From: Chryseobacterium capnotolerans
GTDB taxonomy: Bacteria; Bacteroidota; Bacteroidia; Flavobacteriales; Weeksellaceae
Assembly: GCF_021278965.1 (NCBI RefSeq)
Contig: NZ_CP065589.1
Coordinates: forward strand, 129,001 to 193,000
Length of the DNA stretch: 64,000 nucleotides
Reading direction: 5' to 3'
The notes beneath the pieces were generated by a model that searched no databases, was not told where the DNA came from, and worked only from the letters and a program-made list of their open reading frames with translations. Each line of letters starts with the position of its first letter. Position 1 is the stretch's first letter. This document shows, piece after piece, positions 36,704-44,859 of this stretch. Both the position numbers and the translations under genes were made by a program.

Positions 36704-37609
36704 ATGTTAGGAAGACGACAAATTCGTGAAAAAGTAGTACAGGCGGTGTATTCATACTATCAGAACCCTGTAAAATTTGATGTTTTAGAGAAAAACATGT
36801 TCGCTGGAATAGAGAAAATCTATTATCTCTATATCTATCAGCTTAATTTTTTAGTAGGTCTAAAAGAATTAGCTGAACATCAAATTGAAATCGGTAAGAA
36901 TAAATATCTTAAAACCGATGCTGATATTAATCCTAACCAAAAATTCATCAACAACCAGGTATTGCTTAAGCTGGAAGAAAATCCAGAGAGATTATTCTTC
37001 ACAGGTCAGCACAAGCAGTTGAAGTGGGATATGCATGATGATTTATTGGTAAAGACTTTCCAAAGAATTACTGCTGGAAAACGTTACCAGGATTTCATGA
37101 AAGAAGAAGGATTTTCTTTTGAAGAGGATCAGAAGTTTATCGGGAAATTATTTTTAAGATATATTGCTGAAAATGATGATTTCCACGATTATCTTGGAGA
37201 TAAAGAACTTTCATGGTATGACGATATCCATATTGCCAATTCCATGGTACAAAAAACAATCGGGTTCCTAAGAGAAGATGAAGAAAGCAGAACTTTAATC
37301 AAAATGATTAAAGATGAAGATGACAAAACTTTCGCGGCAAAATTATTGAAAGATACCCTGAACAACTGGGAAAACAACGAGAAAAAGCTGGAAGAAAGAT
37401 TGGAAAACTGGGATCTTGAAAGAATTTCCCTAATGGATAAAGTAATCCTTTCAACTGCTATTGCTGAGCTTGATAACTTCGCCTTCACCCCTTCAAGAGT
37501 AATTATTAATGAATATATTGAGATTGCAAAAGTGTTTGCTACAGACCGTTCGAATATCTTCATTAATGGTATTTTAGATAAATATTGTAAAGATCAAAAT
37601 AGAATATAA
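36704..37609 (+). CDS. nusB: Transcription antitermination protein NusB
   Basis: The 301-residue form is the long Bacteroidota NusB, about twice the size of the E. coli protein. It starts MLGRRQIREKVVQAVYSYYQ, the RNA-binding helix of the family, and ends with the conserved NusB core (LMDKVILSTAIAELDNF, PSRVIINEYIEIAKVFAT, FINGILDKYCKDQNRI). NusB binds boxA RNA with NusE during rRNA transcription. It is followed 1 bp later by a DUF1573 gene and then yajC, probably an operon. Confidence 0.95.
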   Translation: MLGRRQIREKVVQAVYSYYQNPVKFDVLEKNMFAGIEKIYYLYIYQLNFLVGLKELAEHQIEIGKNKYLKTDADINPNQKFINNQVLLKLEENPERLFFTGQHKQLKWDMHDDLLVKTFQRITAGKRYQDFMKEEGFSFEEDQKFIGKLFLRYIAENDDFHDYLGDKELSWYDDIHIANSMVQKTIGFLREDEESRTLIKMIKDEDDKTFAAKLLKDTLNNWENNEKKLEERLENWDLERISLMDKVILSTAIAELDNFAFTPSRVIINEYIEIAKVFATDRSNIFINGILDKYCKDQNRI

Positions 37610-37610
37610 A

Positions 37611-38120
37611 ATGAAAAAGACGTTATCAATTATCGCCTTGTCAATTATAGGCTTTGGATTAGTTTCTTGTAAAAAAGAAAACAAAGAAACTCAAAGCGCT
37701 GATGCAGTCACTACTGACTCTACGGCTGCAGGAACTCCTGCACCAACTGATTCTACAGCTGCACCTGTAACAGGAGAAACTCCTGCTGCACCGGTTTCTA
37801 ACGAACCATCTACTTCTATTGCTTTATCTGAAAGCAACTTCGATTTTGGAAAAATTAAAAAAGGAGATAAAGTAGAGCACGTATACGAAATTACCAATAC
37901 AGGGAAAAATCCTTTGGTTATTTCTGAAGTGAAGCCTGGATGTGGATGTACAGCTCCTGATTTTACAAAAGAGCCTATCATGCCAGGTAAAAAAGGAAAA
38001 ATTACATTACATTTTGACTCTTCAAACTTTGATGGAAACGTTCAGAAATATGCAGATGTTTTTGCAAACGTAGAAAAGTCTCCAATCAAATTAACGTTCA
38101 CTGCGAACATTCAACCATAA
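37611..38120 (+). CDS. DUF1573 lipoprotein
   Basis: The lipoprotein signal MKKTLSIIALSIIGFGLVSC has its lipidated Cys at residue 20. A Thr/Ala/Pro-rich low-complexity linker (residues about 28-65) follows. Then comes a DUF1573 immunoglobulin-like beta domain: SNFDFGKIKKGDKVEHVYEI, TNTGKNPLVISEVKPGCGCT and MPGKKGKITLHFDSSNFDGN. The GCGCT motif is typical of the family. The common location between nusB and yajC suggests an envelope function, otherwise unknown. Confidence 0.9.
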   Translation: MKKTLSIIALSIIGFGLVSCKKENKETQSADAVTTDSTAAGTPAPTDSTAAPVTGETPAAPVSNEPSTSIALSESNFDFGKIKKGDKVEHVYEITNTGKNPLVISEVKPGCGCTAPDFTKEPIMPGKKGKITLHFDSSNFDGNVQKYADVFANVEKSPIKLTFTANIQP

Positions 38121-38130
38121 TTTAAAAAAT

Positions 38131-38475
38131 ATGTTAACATTATTTTTACAGGCACAGCCACAAGGTTCTTCATCTATGATGCTGATTATGATGGGTGTGA
38201 TGTTTGTAGGGTTTTATTTCCTGATGATCAGACCACAAATGAAGAAGCAGAAACAGGAAAAAAACTTTCAGGAAGAACTTAAGGTAGGAACCAGAGTTGT
38301 GCTTACTTCAGGTCTTCACGGAAGAATTGCTCAGGTTCAGGATGACGGTTTTGTTATCGAAACATTATCCGGAAAACTGAAGTTTGAAAAAGCTGCTGTT
38401 TCCAGAGAAATGACTCAAAGTCGTTTTGGAGATAAAGCAAAAACTGCCGATAAACCAGCAGATAAAAAGAAATAG
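38131..38475 (+). CDS. yajC: Preprotein translocase subunit YajC
   Basis: The 114-residue protein has one N-terminal membrane helix (MMLIMMGVMFVGFYFLMIRP), then the YajC cytoplasmic domain: PQMKKQKQEKNFQEELKVGT, VVLTSGLHGRIAQVQDD and KFEKAAVSREM. A lysine-rich tail follows. YajC associates with SecDF at the Sec translocon. It is the third gene of the nusB operon and is followed by a strong hairpin. Confidence 0.95.
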   Translation: MLTLFLQAQPQGSSSMMLIMMGVMFVGFYFLMIRPQMKKQKQEKNFQEELKVGTRVVLTSGLHGRIAQVQDDGFVIETLSGKLKFEKAAVSREMTQSRFGDKAKTADKPADKKK

Positions 38476-38521
38476 AAACTGAAGAAAAAAAATAATTTAA
38501 TTCAGTTTGAAAATATTTAGC

Positions 38522-38560
38522 TGCGGCGGGTGAACGAAGTTCACCCGCCGCAATTTTTTT
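38522..38560 (+). terminator. GC-rich hairpin terminator after yajC
   Basis: TGCGGCGGGTGAAC and GTTCACCCGCCGCA form a perfect 14-bp stem with a 3-nt loop, followed by ATTTTTTT. Its GC content is far above that of the surrounding DNA. Confidence 0.85.
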
Positions 38561-38610
38561 ATATATAATTACATATTTGTTAAGGACATCTCGATTAAAA
38601 ACCTGTATGT

Positions 38611-38655
38611 GCCATTCTGAATGAAGCGAAACATAATCAAGAATCTGAGAATGAT
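38611..38655. repeat. Possible dispersed intergenic repeat unit
   Basis: GCCATTCTGAATGAAGCGAA followed by ...AATCAAGAATCT resembles the widespread intergenic motif TCATTCTGAxxGAAGxGAAGAATCT seen in many Bacteroidota genomes. Only one copy is visible in the window, so the repeat call rests on memory of that motif. Confidence 0.4.
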
Positions 38656-38742
38656 AAGTTTCCCAAAAGCATCATAAGTATATCAATCCATTTGTATGGC
38701 TATCCATGAAATTAATAGTCAATAAAAAATTATCTTTGCCTT

Positions 38743-39477
38743 ATGAATCAAAACACAGGCAAAACAGTTCTCATTCTAGGCGCTAATTCAGACGTAGCGA
38801 AGCAATGCATCATCCAATACCTTGAAAAAGGATTTTCTGTGATAGCGGCCTCCAGAAACACAAAATCATTAGAAGATTTTATCGTGTCAAATAGTTTGGA
38901 TCAGAACAAAGTAACGGTTTTGTATTTTGATGCTGCAGATTTTAATTCTCATCAACAGTTTTACCGTGAACTTCCAGTAAAACCTCATATTGTAGTATAT
39001 TCGGCAGGATTTCTCGTTGATAATCAAAAAGCTTTGAGAGATTTTAAAGGAGCCAAGCAAATGATGGAGGTTAATTATATGGGGGGCGTTTCTATTCTGA
39101 ATATAATTGCGATGGACGAAAGCAATAAAAACCTGGAAAGAATCATAGGTCTATCTTCCTTATCCGGAGTGAGAGGCAGAAAAAGTAATTTTGTATATGG
39201 AAGTACAAAGGCTGCATTTACCCAATATCTGGCGGGATTAAGACAAGAATTGGCTTTCAGAAAAATTACAGTGAATGTTTTGGTGATAGGGTATATCCGT
39301 ACAAAAATTAATGAAGGACTAGAATTGAATGAATCCTTAATCATGGAACCGGATTATGTGGCAAAATTCATTGTGAATGCCGGAAATTCCTTTACCATCG
39401 TTCCTAATTTTAAATGGAAAATTATTTATCATATCCTGAGACTTTTACCGGAAAGCCTGGCTGCAAAACTGCCATAG
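38743..39477 (+). CDS. SDR family NAD(P)-dependent oxidoreductase
   Basis: A short-chain dehydrogenase/reductase fold: the nucleotide-binding start TVLILGANSDVAKQC (a GxxxGxG variant), HIVVYSAGFLVDN in place of the usual NNAG, and the catalytic SSLSGVRGRKSNFVYGSTKAA with Ser, Tyr and Lys (YxxxK). At 244 aa it is a classical-length SDR, related to decaprenylphospho-ribose or glucose epimerase-like reductases. Substrate unknown. A TATCTTTG -7 element (38731-38738) lies only 4 bp before the ATG. Confidence 0.88.
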   Translation: MNQNTGKTVLILGANSDVAKQCIIQYLEKGFSVIAASRNTKSLEDFIVSNSLDQNKVTVLYFDAADFNSHQQFYRELPVKPHIVVYSAGFLVDNQKALRDFKGAKQMMEVNYMGGVSILNIIAMDESNKNLERIIGLSSLSGVRGRKSNFVYGSTKAAFTQYLAGLRQELAFRKITVNVLVIGYIRTKINEGLELNESLIMEPDYVAKFIVNAGNSFTIVPNFKWKIIYHILRLLPESLAAKLP

Positions 39478-39502
39478 CTTTTTAATTTTTAAGGTTGAAA
39501 AT

Positions 39503-39655
39503 TTATTTTAAGGAAGATTTTTCCCTTGAAAAGAGACTTCGGTATTTTTTTTGTAATGATACCCCCGAATTATTCTTCCCGCAAGATTCAATTTCTAAAA
39601 TAATCATTGAGTAAGCAGAAATTATCTGTTCTGCTGTCAATCTATTGTGATGCAT
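39503..39655 (-). CDS. Possible small protein or gene remnant (50 aa)
   Basis: In the 319-bp gap between the SDR and MscS genes a minus-strand frame starting at ATG reads MHHNRLTAEQIISAYSMIIL and ends FSREKSSLK. The frame stays open upstream for about 30 further codons without a good start, so this may be the 3' part of a decayed gene. Composition looks protein-like; no family recognised. Confidence 0.35.
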   Translation of the reverse strand: MHHNRLTAEQIISAYSMIILEIESCGKNNSGVSLQKKYRSLFSREKSSLK

Positions 39656-39796
39656 ATAACCATTGATTTTAACTTCCAAAGAGTTAAGGTTACATTTTTT
39701 TTGAAAAAACGATGCTTTCTCTTCAGATTCATTTTGAAATCTTGTCGTTCAAGGAACGAATATCTATAGTAATATATAAAATAAGTAGTATAAAAA

Positions 39797-40642
39797 ATGG
39801 ACGATTTACAATTGAACAACATTCAAAAACATTGGGATACCTTAATAACTTCAGCCATTTCATGGGCTCCGAGAATCTTTACAGCCGTGGTTTCTGCATT
39901 ATTGATTTACCTGATCGGATCATGGATGATCAGAATCATTAAGAAACTTGTTGCGAAAGGTTTCAAAAAACGTAATATGGAAGCTTCTTTACAGCATTTC
40001 CTACTTAATATTATCAATTGGGGGCTTAATATTCTTCTCTTTATTGTAGTAGTTACTCAATTAGGAGTGCAGACTTCTGCCTTTGTAGCCATGATTGGTG
40101 CTGCAGGTTTAGCGGTAGGTCTGGCTTTACAGGGATCTTTGACAAACTTTGCTGGTGGAATCCTTATTCTATTATTAAAACCATTTAAAATAGGAGATTT
40201 TATTTCCACTAATTCTGGTGTTTCAGGAACAGTAGATGCTATTGATATTTTTCATACGAAACTGATTACTCCACAAAATCAATTAATCATTATTCCTAAT
40301 GGAGTGGTTTCTAATAACAGTATTACCAACTTTACTCAGCTAGGAACAAGAAGGACCTCTCTGGATATTGGAGTTGCTTATGATGCAGATCTTAAACAGA
40401 CGAAAGAAGTTTTGATGAAAGTAATTCATAAGAATCAATATGCTCTTTCCGAGCCAGCACCTCAGGTAATGGTAACTGCATTAGGAGATAGCGCGATTAA
40501 TCTATCTGTGAGAGTGAGTGCCAATACAGAAAATTTCTGGAAACTGAACGAAGAACTTATCATTGATTGTAAAGAAGCTTTAGATCAGGCTGGAATCGGA
40601 ATTCCTTTCCCACAGAGAGATATCCATGTTTACAATAAATAG
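39797..40642 (+). CDS. mscS: Small-conductance mechanosensitive channel (MscS family)
   Basis: The 281-residue protein has three N-terminal membrane helices. The third is the pore helix with glycine/alanine packing: FVAMIGAAGLAVGLALQGSL. The beta domain follows (NFAGGILILLLKPFKIGDFI, QNQLIIIPNGVVSNNSITNF) and the C-terminal domain ends FPQRDIHVYNK. Length and layout match E. coli MscS. It opens under membrane tension to release solutes in osmotic downshock. Monocistronic with its own terminator. Confidence 0.95.
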   Translation: MDDLQLNNIQKHWDTLITSAISWAPRIFTAVVSALLIYLIGSWMIRIIKKLVAKGFKKRNMEASLQHFLLNIINWGLNILLFIVVVTQLGVQTSAFVAMIGAAGLAVGLALQGSLTNFAGGILILLLKPFKIGDFISTNSGVSGTVDAIDIFHTKLITPQNQLIIIPNGVVSNNSITNFTQLGTRRTSLDIGVAYDADLKQTKEVLMKVIHKNQYALSEPAPQVMVTALGDSAINLSVRVSANTENFWKLNEELIIDCKEALDQAGIGIPFPQRDIHVYNK

Positions 40643-40668
40643 TTCTTTAAAATAATTTAAACAAATAA

Positions 40669-40708
40669 TAAAAAACTCCTGTATTAAAGTAATGCAGGAG
40701 TTTTTTAT
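40669..40708 (+). terminator. Terminator of mscS
   Basis: AAAAAACTCCTG and CAGGAGTTTTTT form a strong stem with a 13-nt loop, just upstream of the IS left end. Confidence 0.85.
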
Positions 40709-40758
40709 TATAAAATGATGTCTAGTCCTGAAATATCGATACACAAAAACAAATCGTT

Positions 40759-41028
40759 ATGGAAGAACAATTAAAATCAGAGTACATCAAACGTACACAG
40801 AAAGATTACAGTTTAAGTTTAAAACTTCAAATAGTAAAAGAAGTTGAATCCGGAGAATCTACCATTAGTACTTGTCGCAAGAAATATGGTATACAATCTC
40901 ACGGGACTATTTTAAATTGGCTCAGAAAATATGGTAACTTTGATTGGGAAAACCAAAGACCTTATGCCATGGAAAACTCACCACCCGAACAATCGATGAC
41001 TTCCGCAGTAAAGAAAAAGAAACTTTGA
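40759..41028 (+). CDS. IS3-family transposase OrfA
   Basis: The 89-residue protein has an HTH_Tnp-type DNA-binding region: YSLSLKLQIVKEVESGEST, CRKKYGIQSHGTILNWLRKY. It ends in AVKKKKL in an A-rich tract. orfB lies in the -1 frame and overlaps by 85 bp. In this family a programmed -1 frameshift in such a tract (here codons GTA AAG AAA AAG AAA CTT TGA) makes the OrfAB transposase; OrfA alone usually represses. Confidence 0.9.
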   Translation: MEEQLKSEYIKRTQKDYSLSLKLQIVKEVESGESTISTCRKKYGIQSHGTILNWLRKYGNFDWENQRPYAMENSPPEQSMTSAVKKKKL

Positions 41029-41894
41029 TTTTTACTTGTGGATTGTTAGGGTTAAATAGACAAATCTATTATAGAAGTATCAAGCGTACAAAAATTTGTA
41101 GGAACAGGGCTTCAGAGGTTGTAGAGCTGGTAGAGAGTATTCGTGTTAAAATGCCCCGATTAGGAGGCAGAAAACTATATTTTATGTTACAAGAATCCCT
41201 AAGCTCTATGAAAGTGGGAAGAGATAAGTTTTTTGATATCCTAAGAGCCAATCACTTATTAATTGCACCTAGGAAAAATTATCATGTTACTACCAACTCC
41301 CATCATCGCTTCAGAAAGCACAAAAATTTGATTCTGGACTATCAGATCACAAGGCCCAACCAGGTTTGGGTTGCTGATATTACTTACATAGGAAACAGAA
41401 AAGATCCAAGCTATTTAAGCTTAATAACTGATGCTTATTCAAAGAAAATAGTGGGGCATTTTGTAGCAGATAATTTAAATACAGAAAGTAGTCTTATAGC
41501 ATTGAAAAGAGCTTTAAAGAATCACAAAGGTATGGTAGGCTCATTAATCCATCATTCTGATCGTGGCTTACAATACTGCTCGAATGAATATCAGAAAGTT
41601 TTGCAAAAACATCAATTAAAATGCAGCATGACACAGAACTCAGATCCTTATGAAAATGCAGTGGCAGAGAGGATAAATGGTATTTTGAAGCATGAATTTA
41701 ATATTGATAGACATCATATAAGCAATGCTTTAAGAAGAAAATTAGTAGATGAATCCATTGAAACCTATAATAATCTACGTCCTCATTTTTCAAATTATTA
41801 TTTAACCCCAAATCAAATGCATAAACAGACAAAAATTAGAATGAGAACTTATAAAAATAAAAACCAAAGCAAAAAAAACTTTGCTCTGGTTTAA
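40944..41894 (+). CDS. IS3-family transposase OrfB (DDE integrase domain)
   Basis: The retroviral-type integrase core is complete: first Asp in QVWVADITYIG, second in IHHSDRGLQYCSNEY, Glu in ENAVAERINGILKHEF, with exactly 35 residues between the second Asp and Glu (D35E). An HTH_21-like region (LGGRKLYFMLQESL) precedes the core. The true product is most likely the OrfA-OrfB frameshift fusion, so the first ATG of this frame need not be a real start. Confidence 0.9.
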   Translation: MGKPKTLCHGKLTTRTIDDFRSKEKETLIFTCGLLGLNRQIYYRSIKRTKICRNRASEVVELVESIRVKMPRLGGRKLYFMLQESLSSMKVGRDKFFDILRANHLLIAPRKNYHVTTNSHHRFRKHKNLILDYQITRPNQVWVADITYIGNRKDPSYLSLITDAYSKKIVGHFVADNLNTESSLIALKRALKNHKGMVGSLIHHSDRGLQYCSNEYQKVLQKHQLKCSMTQNSDPYENAVAERINGILKHEFNIDRHHISNALRRKLVDESIETYNNLRPHFSNYYLTPNQMHKQTKIRMRTYKNKNQSKKNFALV

Positions 41895-41951
41895 TTATCT
41901 ATTTTTGTCCTATAATCTTTATCAGATTTTCAGGACTAGTCATGATATTTT

Positions 41952-42500
41952 TTACTTTTCTTTCTTTGCATATTGTTCAAGAAACCCAATGAGAGTCTTA
42001 TAATCATTTTCCTTAAAGTCATTTTCGGTAAAAATAAAATGAAGGCTGTTATTAAGAATACCTAAAATAAGGTATTTATCCACAAATTTATAGCTGGTTT
42101 TATTCCATACAGCTCCCATTGTACTCAATGAATTTTCTATAGTAATACTATCTTTATTAAGAATTACAACACTGTATTTTTCATCCTTTCGTTTAATATC
42201 ATTGATTTGTTCTTCCATGAGTTCATGAAACTTCTTTTTGCGTGTGAAATATTGATAAAGAAGCAAGAAGATATAACCCAGAAAAATAAACCCTGCATAT
42301 CTGAATACAGTAGAAGCAGGATTACTGTTAATAAACTTTGATTGAGAAAAAAAGCCTAGAAACAGAAATATTATCGAGTATATAATTGATTTTTTAAGTT
42401 CAGTAAACCCATTTTTCCATTTGTAGCGGAAGAAAAATTGTTGTTGCTCGCGTTCTGCATTTTCATTAAAAGGAACTTCCAGTTTAATAGGTTCGTCCAT
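41952..42500 (-). CDS. YcxB-like membrane protein
   Basis: I start at the ATG at 42500 (MDEPIKLEVPFNENAEREQQ); a TTG six codons further up is less likely. Two membrane helices lie near residues 33-48 and 65-80. A cytoplasmic beta-rich domain follows (KYSVVILNKDSITIENSLST, VDKYLILGIL, LHFIFTENDF), in the manner of YcxB-like proteins. Function unknown. The IS element is inserted just beyond its 3' end. Confidence 0.75.
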   Translation of the reverse strand: MDEPIKLEVPFNENAEREQQQFFFRYKWKNGFTELKKSIIYSIIFLFLGFFSQSKFINSNPASTVFRYAGFIFLGYIFLLLYQYFTRKKKFHELMEEQINDIKRKDEKYSVVILNKDSITIENSLSTMGAVWNKTSYKFVDKYLILGILNNSLHFIFTENDFKENDYKTLIGFLEQYAKKEK

Positions 42501-42654
42501 AATTATAGTTTTGGGCAAAAATATAGAAAATAATCAATATTCTTTGATGATTTTCAGTGCAGATCAGAATAAGTTCGATTTATATTTAATCCTTTCCTAT
42601 AAGCCAGAATACGATAATTTATCCAAGCTAAAGAATATGAAAAGGAAGTTCTTT

Positions 42655-42668
42655 TTGCCAAATGACAA
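42655..42668 (+). promoter_or_regulatory. Candidate Crp/Fnr-type operator upstream of the regulator gene
   Basis: TTGCCAAATGACAA is a 14-bp imperfect palindrome with the geometry of an FNR box (TTGNN-N4-NNCAA). The wider 18-nt string TTTTTGCCAAATGACAAT (42652-42669) recurs exactly upstream of purA. It is 36 bp upstream of a -7-like TACCTTTA (42691), the same distance as at purA. A second inverted repeat, TCCACA-TTC-TGTGGA (42703-42717), lies between it and the ATG. Confidence 0.6.
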
Positions 42669-42726
42669 TTGTTTTTACATTCTACTTTTATACCTTTACT
42701 TTTCCACATTCTGTGGATAAAATAAT

Positions 42727-43299
42727 ATGGAAGAGCTTTTCAATTACATCAAAAAATTCGGATTATTAAAACCACAGGATGAACTTCTGATTGCAGAGGG
42801 TATTCAGGAAATTGCTGTAAAGAAAGGCGAAATTTTTGTAGAAGCAGGAAAAGTAAGTCAAAAGATTGCTTTTGTTAAAGAAGGAGTATTCCGGTCTCTG
42901 TATTATAATAAAGAGGGTGATGATTTTACCCGTTATTTTATTTATGAAGGTCGTTTTATTGGAGACTTTCAGGGGTTTACCGATCAGCTTCCTGCTCATG
43001 AATACATAGAAGCAATTACCGATGCCGTTTTACTTGTTATTGATCTTAGTCACTTTAAAATATTAGAGGAAAAAATAGCAATATGGCCTGTTTTATTTGC
43101 CCGTATTCATGGTTTTGTTGCTGAGAATAAGCTTAAAGTGGCAAGCATTATGCTTAATCAGGATGCAAAATCCAGGTACATTCATTTTCTCACTCATTAT
43201 CCGGGATTAGCCAATAGGGTTCCCCAATCTATGCTGGCCTCTTATCTTGGGGTGACGCCTTCGTCGTTGAGCAGGATCAGGAGAACGATCAATGAGTAA
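42727..43299 (+). CDS. Crp/Fnr family transcriptional regulator
   Basis: The 190-residue protein has the cyclic-nucleotide-binding beta roll (FVEAGKVSQKIAFVKEGVFR, DFTRYFIYEGRFIGDFQGF), a dimer helix and a C-terminal HTH (VPQSMLASYLGVTPSSLSRI). No FNR-type N-terminal cysteines are visible, so it is not an iron-sulfur oxygen sensor of the classic kind; ligand unknown. A palindrome of FNR-box geometry lies 59 bp upstream and again ahead of purA, suggesting autoregulation and purA control. Confidence 0.92.
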   Translation: MEELFNYIKKFGLLKPQDELLIAEGIQEIAVKKGEIFVEAGKVSQKIAFVKEGVFRSLYYNKEGDDFTRYFIYEGRFIGDFQGFTDQLPAHEYIEAITDAVLLVIDLSHFKILEEKIAIWPVLFARIHGFVAENKLKVASIMLNQDAKSRYIHFLTHYPGLANRVPQSMLASYLGVTPSSLSRIRRTINE

Positions 43300-43516
43300 T
43301 ACAGTCTTCTCATAGTAAAATACAAGGTCTCCGATCTTCTTATTTTTTGTTTAATATATACATGCGAATGGTAAATTCAATAGGAATGGACTTTAGCTCA
43401 TTCTATTATTAACAAAATATTCCATCGGCTTTTAGCCAAAACCTATTAAACCCCAAAAATAAATTTCGGATCAAATTCATAAATATTTGTATTATAAATT
43501 CCTGCAACACACGTTT

Positions 43517-43530
43517 TTGCCAAATGACAA
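43517..43530 (+). promoter_or_regulatory. Candidate Crp/Fnr-type operator upstream of purA
   Basis: TTGCCAAATGACAA again, inside the same exact 18-mer (43514-43531) as at 42652. A -7 element TAGCTTTG follows 36 bp after the palindrome start, so its centre falls near -40, a position typical for activation by Crp/Fnr proteins. Confidence 0.6.
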
Positions 43531-43552
43531 TGGTCTCTCTTTTAAACTGCCA

Positions 43553-43560
43553 TAGCTTTG
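43553..43560 (+). promoter_or_regulatory. -7 element of purA
   Basis: TAGCTTTG fits TAnnTTTG and lies 18 bp before the purA ATG. There is no TTTG -33 at 19 bp; the candidate operator sits there instead, which would suit an activator-dependent promoter. Confidence 0.55.
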
Positions 43561-43578
43561 CATCATAAAAATAATGAT

Positions 43579-44847
43579 ATGGATATTGTATTAGGACTTC
43601 AATGGGGAGATGAAGGAAAAGGAAAGTTTATTGATCTTATCAGTGAAAATTATGATATTGCAGCCCGTTTTAATGGTGGCTCGAATGCTGGCCACAGTAT
43701 TGAAAGAAACGGTAAGAGAATCACTCTTAAAATGATTCCTTCAGGAATTTTTATGCAGGGAGTACAGAATGTGATCGGGACGGGAACTGTTCTTGATCCT
43801 GTAAGCTTTAAAAATGAAATTCTGAATCTAAAGAAGTTTGATGAAACGCTTCAGCCAGAGAAAAATCTGATTATTTCTAAAAAGGCTCATTTTGTTCTGC
43901 CTACTTATAAGCTTATGGATATTTTCATGGAAGAAAATCCGGCTTATACAACCATAGGAACAACAAAGAATGGAATTGCTCAGGCGTATTCCAATAAAAT
44001 TTTAAGACAGAATGTAAGAATTGGAGATATGTATTTACCGGATTTTGAGGAAAAGGTAGATCATATTCTGAAGAGAGACTATCAGTTTTTGGCTGATGGA
44101 GGAATGGAATTACCATCTTTAGAATCAATTCGTGAAGAATTTTTTAACTCGGTAGGGTTTTTAAAGCAATTCAATTGTGCAGAAACTGACTTATTCCTTA
44201 ACAAAGCTTTAGCTGAAGGAAAAACAATATTAGGAGAAGGATCTCAGGCCACATTATTAGATATAGATCATGGTACTTATCCTTATGTAACTTCTTCTTC
44301 CACGATTGCATCTGGAGCTTGCAGTGGATTGGGTATTTCTCCGAAAAAGATCGGTGAGATTTATGGTATTGCCAAAGCTTATTGTACAAGAGTAGGAAAC
44401 GGAATATTCCCAACGGAGTTGTTTGATGAGATGGGTGAGGAAATCAGAATAAAGGGCAATGAATTTGGTTCTAACACTGGTCGTCCGAGAAGAACAGGAT
44501 GGTTAGATCTTCCTGCTTTACGATATGCAGTAATGATCAATGGCGTTACCCAATTGGTTCTGACTAAAGCGGATGTTTTAAGCGGATTAAAATCAGTAGC
44601 AGTTTGTACTCATTATGAGTTGGAGGATGGAACTATTGAAACCACTGCCGGAACACTTCCTGAAAATGCTAAACCTGTATTCCAATGGCTGGAGGGCTGG
44701 AATGCTGATTTTTCAATGATTAAAGATCCTTCTGCTCTTCCACAGGAATTGATGAACTTTCTTTCCTTTTTGGAACAAGAAGTAGGAGTTCCGGTAACCT
44801 ACCTTTCTATCGGTCCGGGAAGAGAAGAGATTTTGAAAATGAGATAG
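43579..44847 (+). CDS. purA: Adenylosuccinate synthetase
   Basis: PurA joins aspartate to IMP using GTP, the first step toward AMP. The ATG at 43579 gives MDIVLGLQWGDEGKGKFIDL with the P-loop-like GDEGKGK and catalytic Asp; the upstream TTG lies in the promoter. Other signatures: RFNGGSNAGHSIER, GEGSQATLLDIDHGTYPYVT, the TGRPRRTGWLDLPALRYA loop, and the C-terminal LSIGPGREEIL. 422 aa is the normal length. It is preceded by the candidate Crp/Fnr operator. Confidence 0.95.
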   Translation: MDIVLGLQWGDEGKGKFIDLISENYDIAARFNGGSNAGHSIERNGKRITLKMIPSGIFMQGVQNVIGTGTVLDPVSFKNEILNLKKFDETLQPEKNLIISKKAHFVLPTYKLMDIFMEENPAYTTIGTTKNGIAQAYSNKILRQNVRIGDMYLPDFEEKVDHILKRDYQFLADGGMELPSLESIREEFFNSVGFLKQFNCAETDLFLNKALAEGKTILGEGSQATLLDIDHGTYPYVTSSSTIASGACSGLGISPKKIGEIYGIAKAYCTRVGNGIFPTELFDEMGEEIRIKGNEFGSNTGRPRRTGWLDLPALRYAVMINGVTQLVLTKADVLSGLKSVAVCTHYELEDGTIETTAGTLPENAKPVFQWLEGWNADFSMIKDPSALPQELMNFLSFLEQEVGVPVTYLSIGPGREEILKMR

Positions 44848-44859
44848 ATATCTTGAGCA

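Larger units (their letters stand above)
40719..41942 (+). mobile_element. Complete IS3-family insertion sequence (1,224 bp)
   Basis: Terminal inverted repeats TGTCTAGTCCTGAAA (left) and TGACTAGTCCTGAAA (right end, complement) match at 14 of 15 positions and begin TG/CA as in IS3. The element is flanked by a 3-bp direct repeat TGA (40716-40718 and 41943-41945), the target duplication. Inside are orfA and orfB in overlapping frames with -1 offset. Both are intact, so the element may be active. It landed just downstream of the mscS terminator. Confidence 0.93.

Noticed and set aside
40944..41894. OrfB as an independent gene with its own start
   Set aside because: Family knowledge and the -1 overlap with orfA indicate synthesis by programmed frameshifting; the early ATG lies inside the orfA coding region.
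42511..42720. Plus-strand open frame of 69 codons upstream of the Crp/Fnr gene
   Set aside because: It starts with TTG, has poor composition and overlaps the operator and promoter candidates; treated as non-coding.
43300..43510. Riboswitch or small RNA between the Crp/Fnr gene and purA
   Set aside because: No stable conserved structure could be recognised; only the operator and promoter near its right end are supported.
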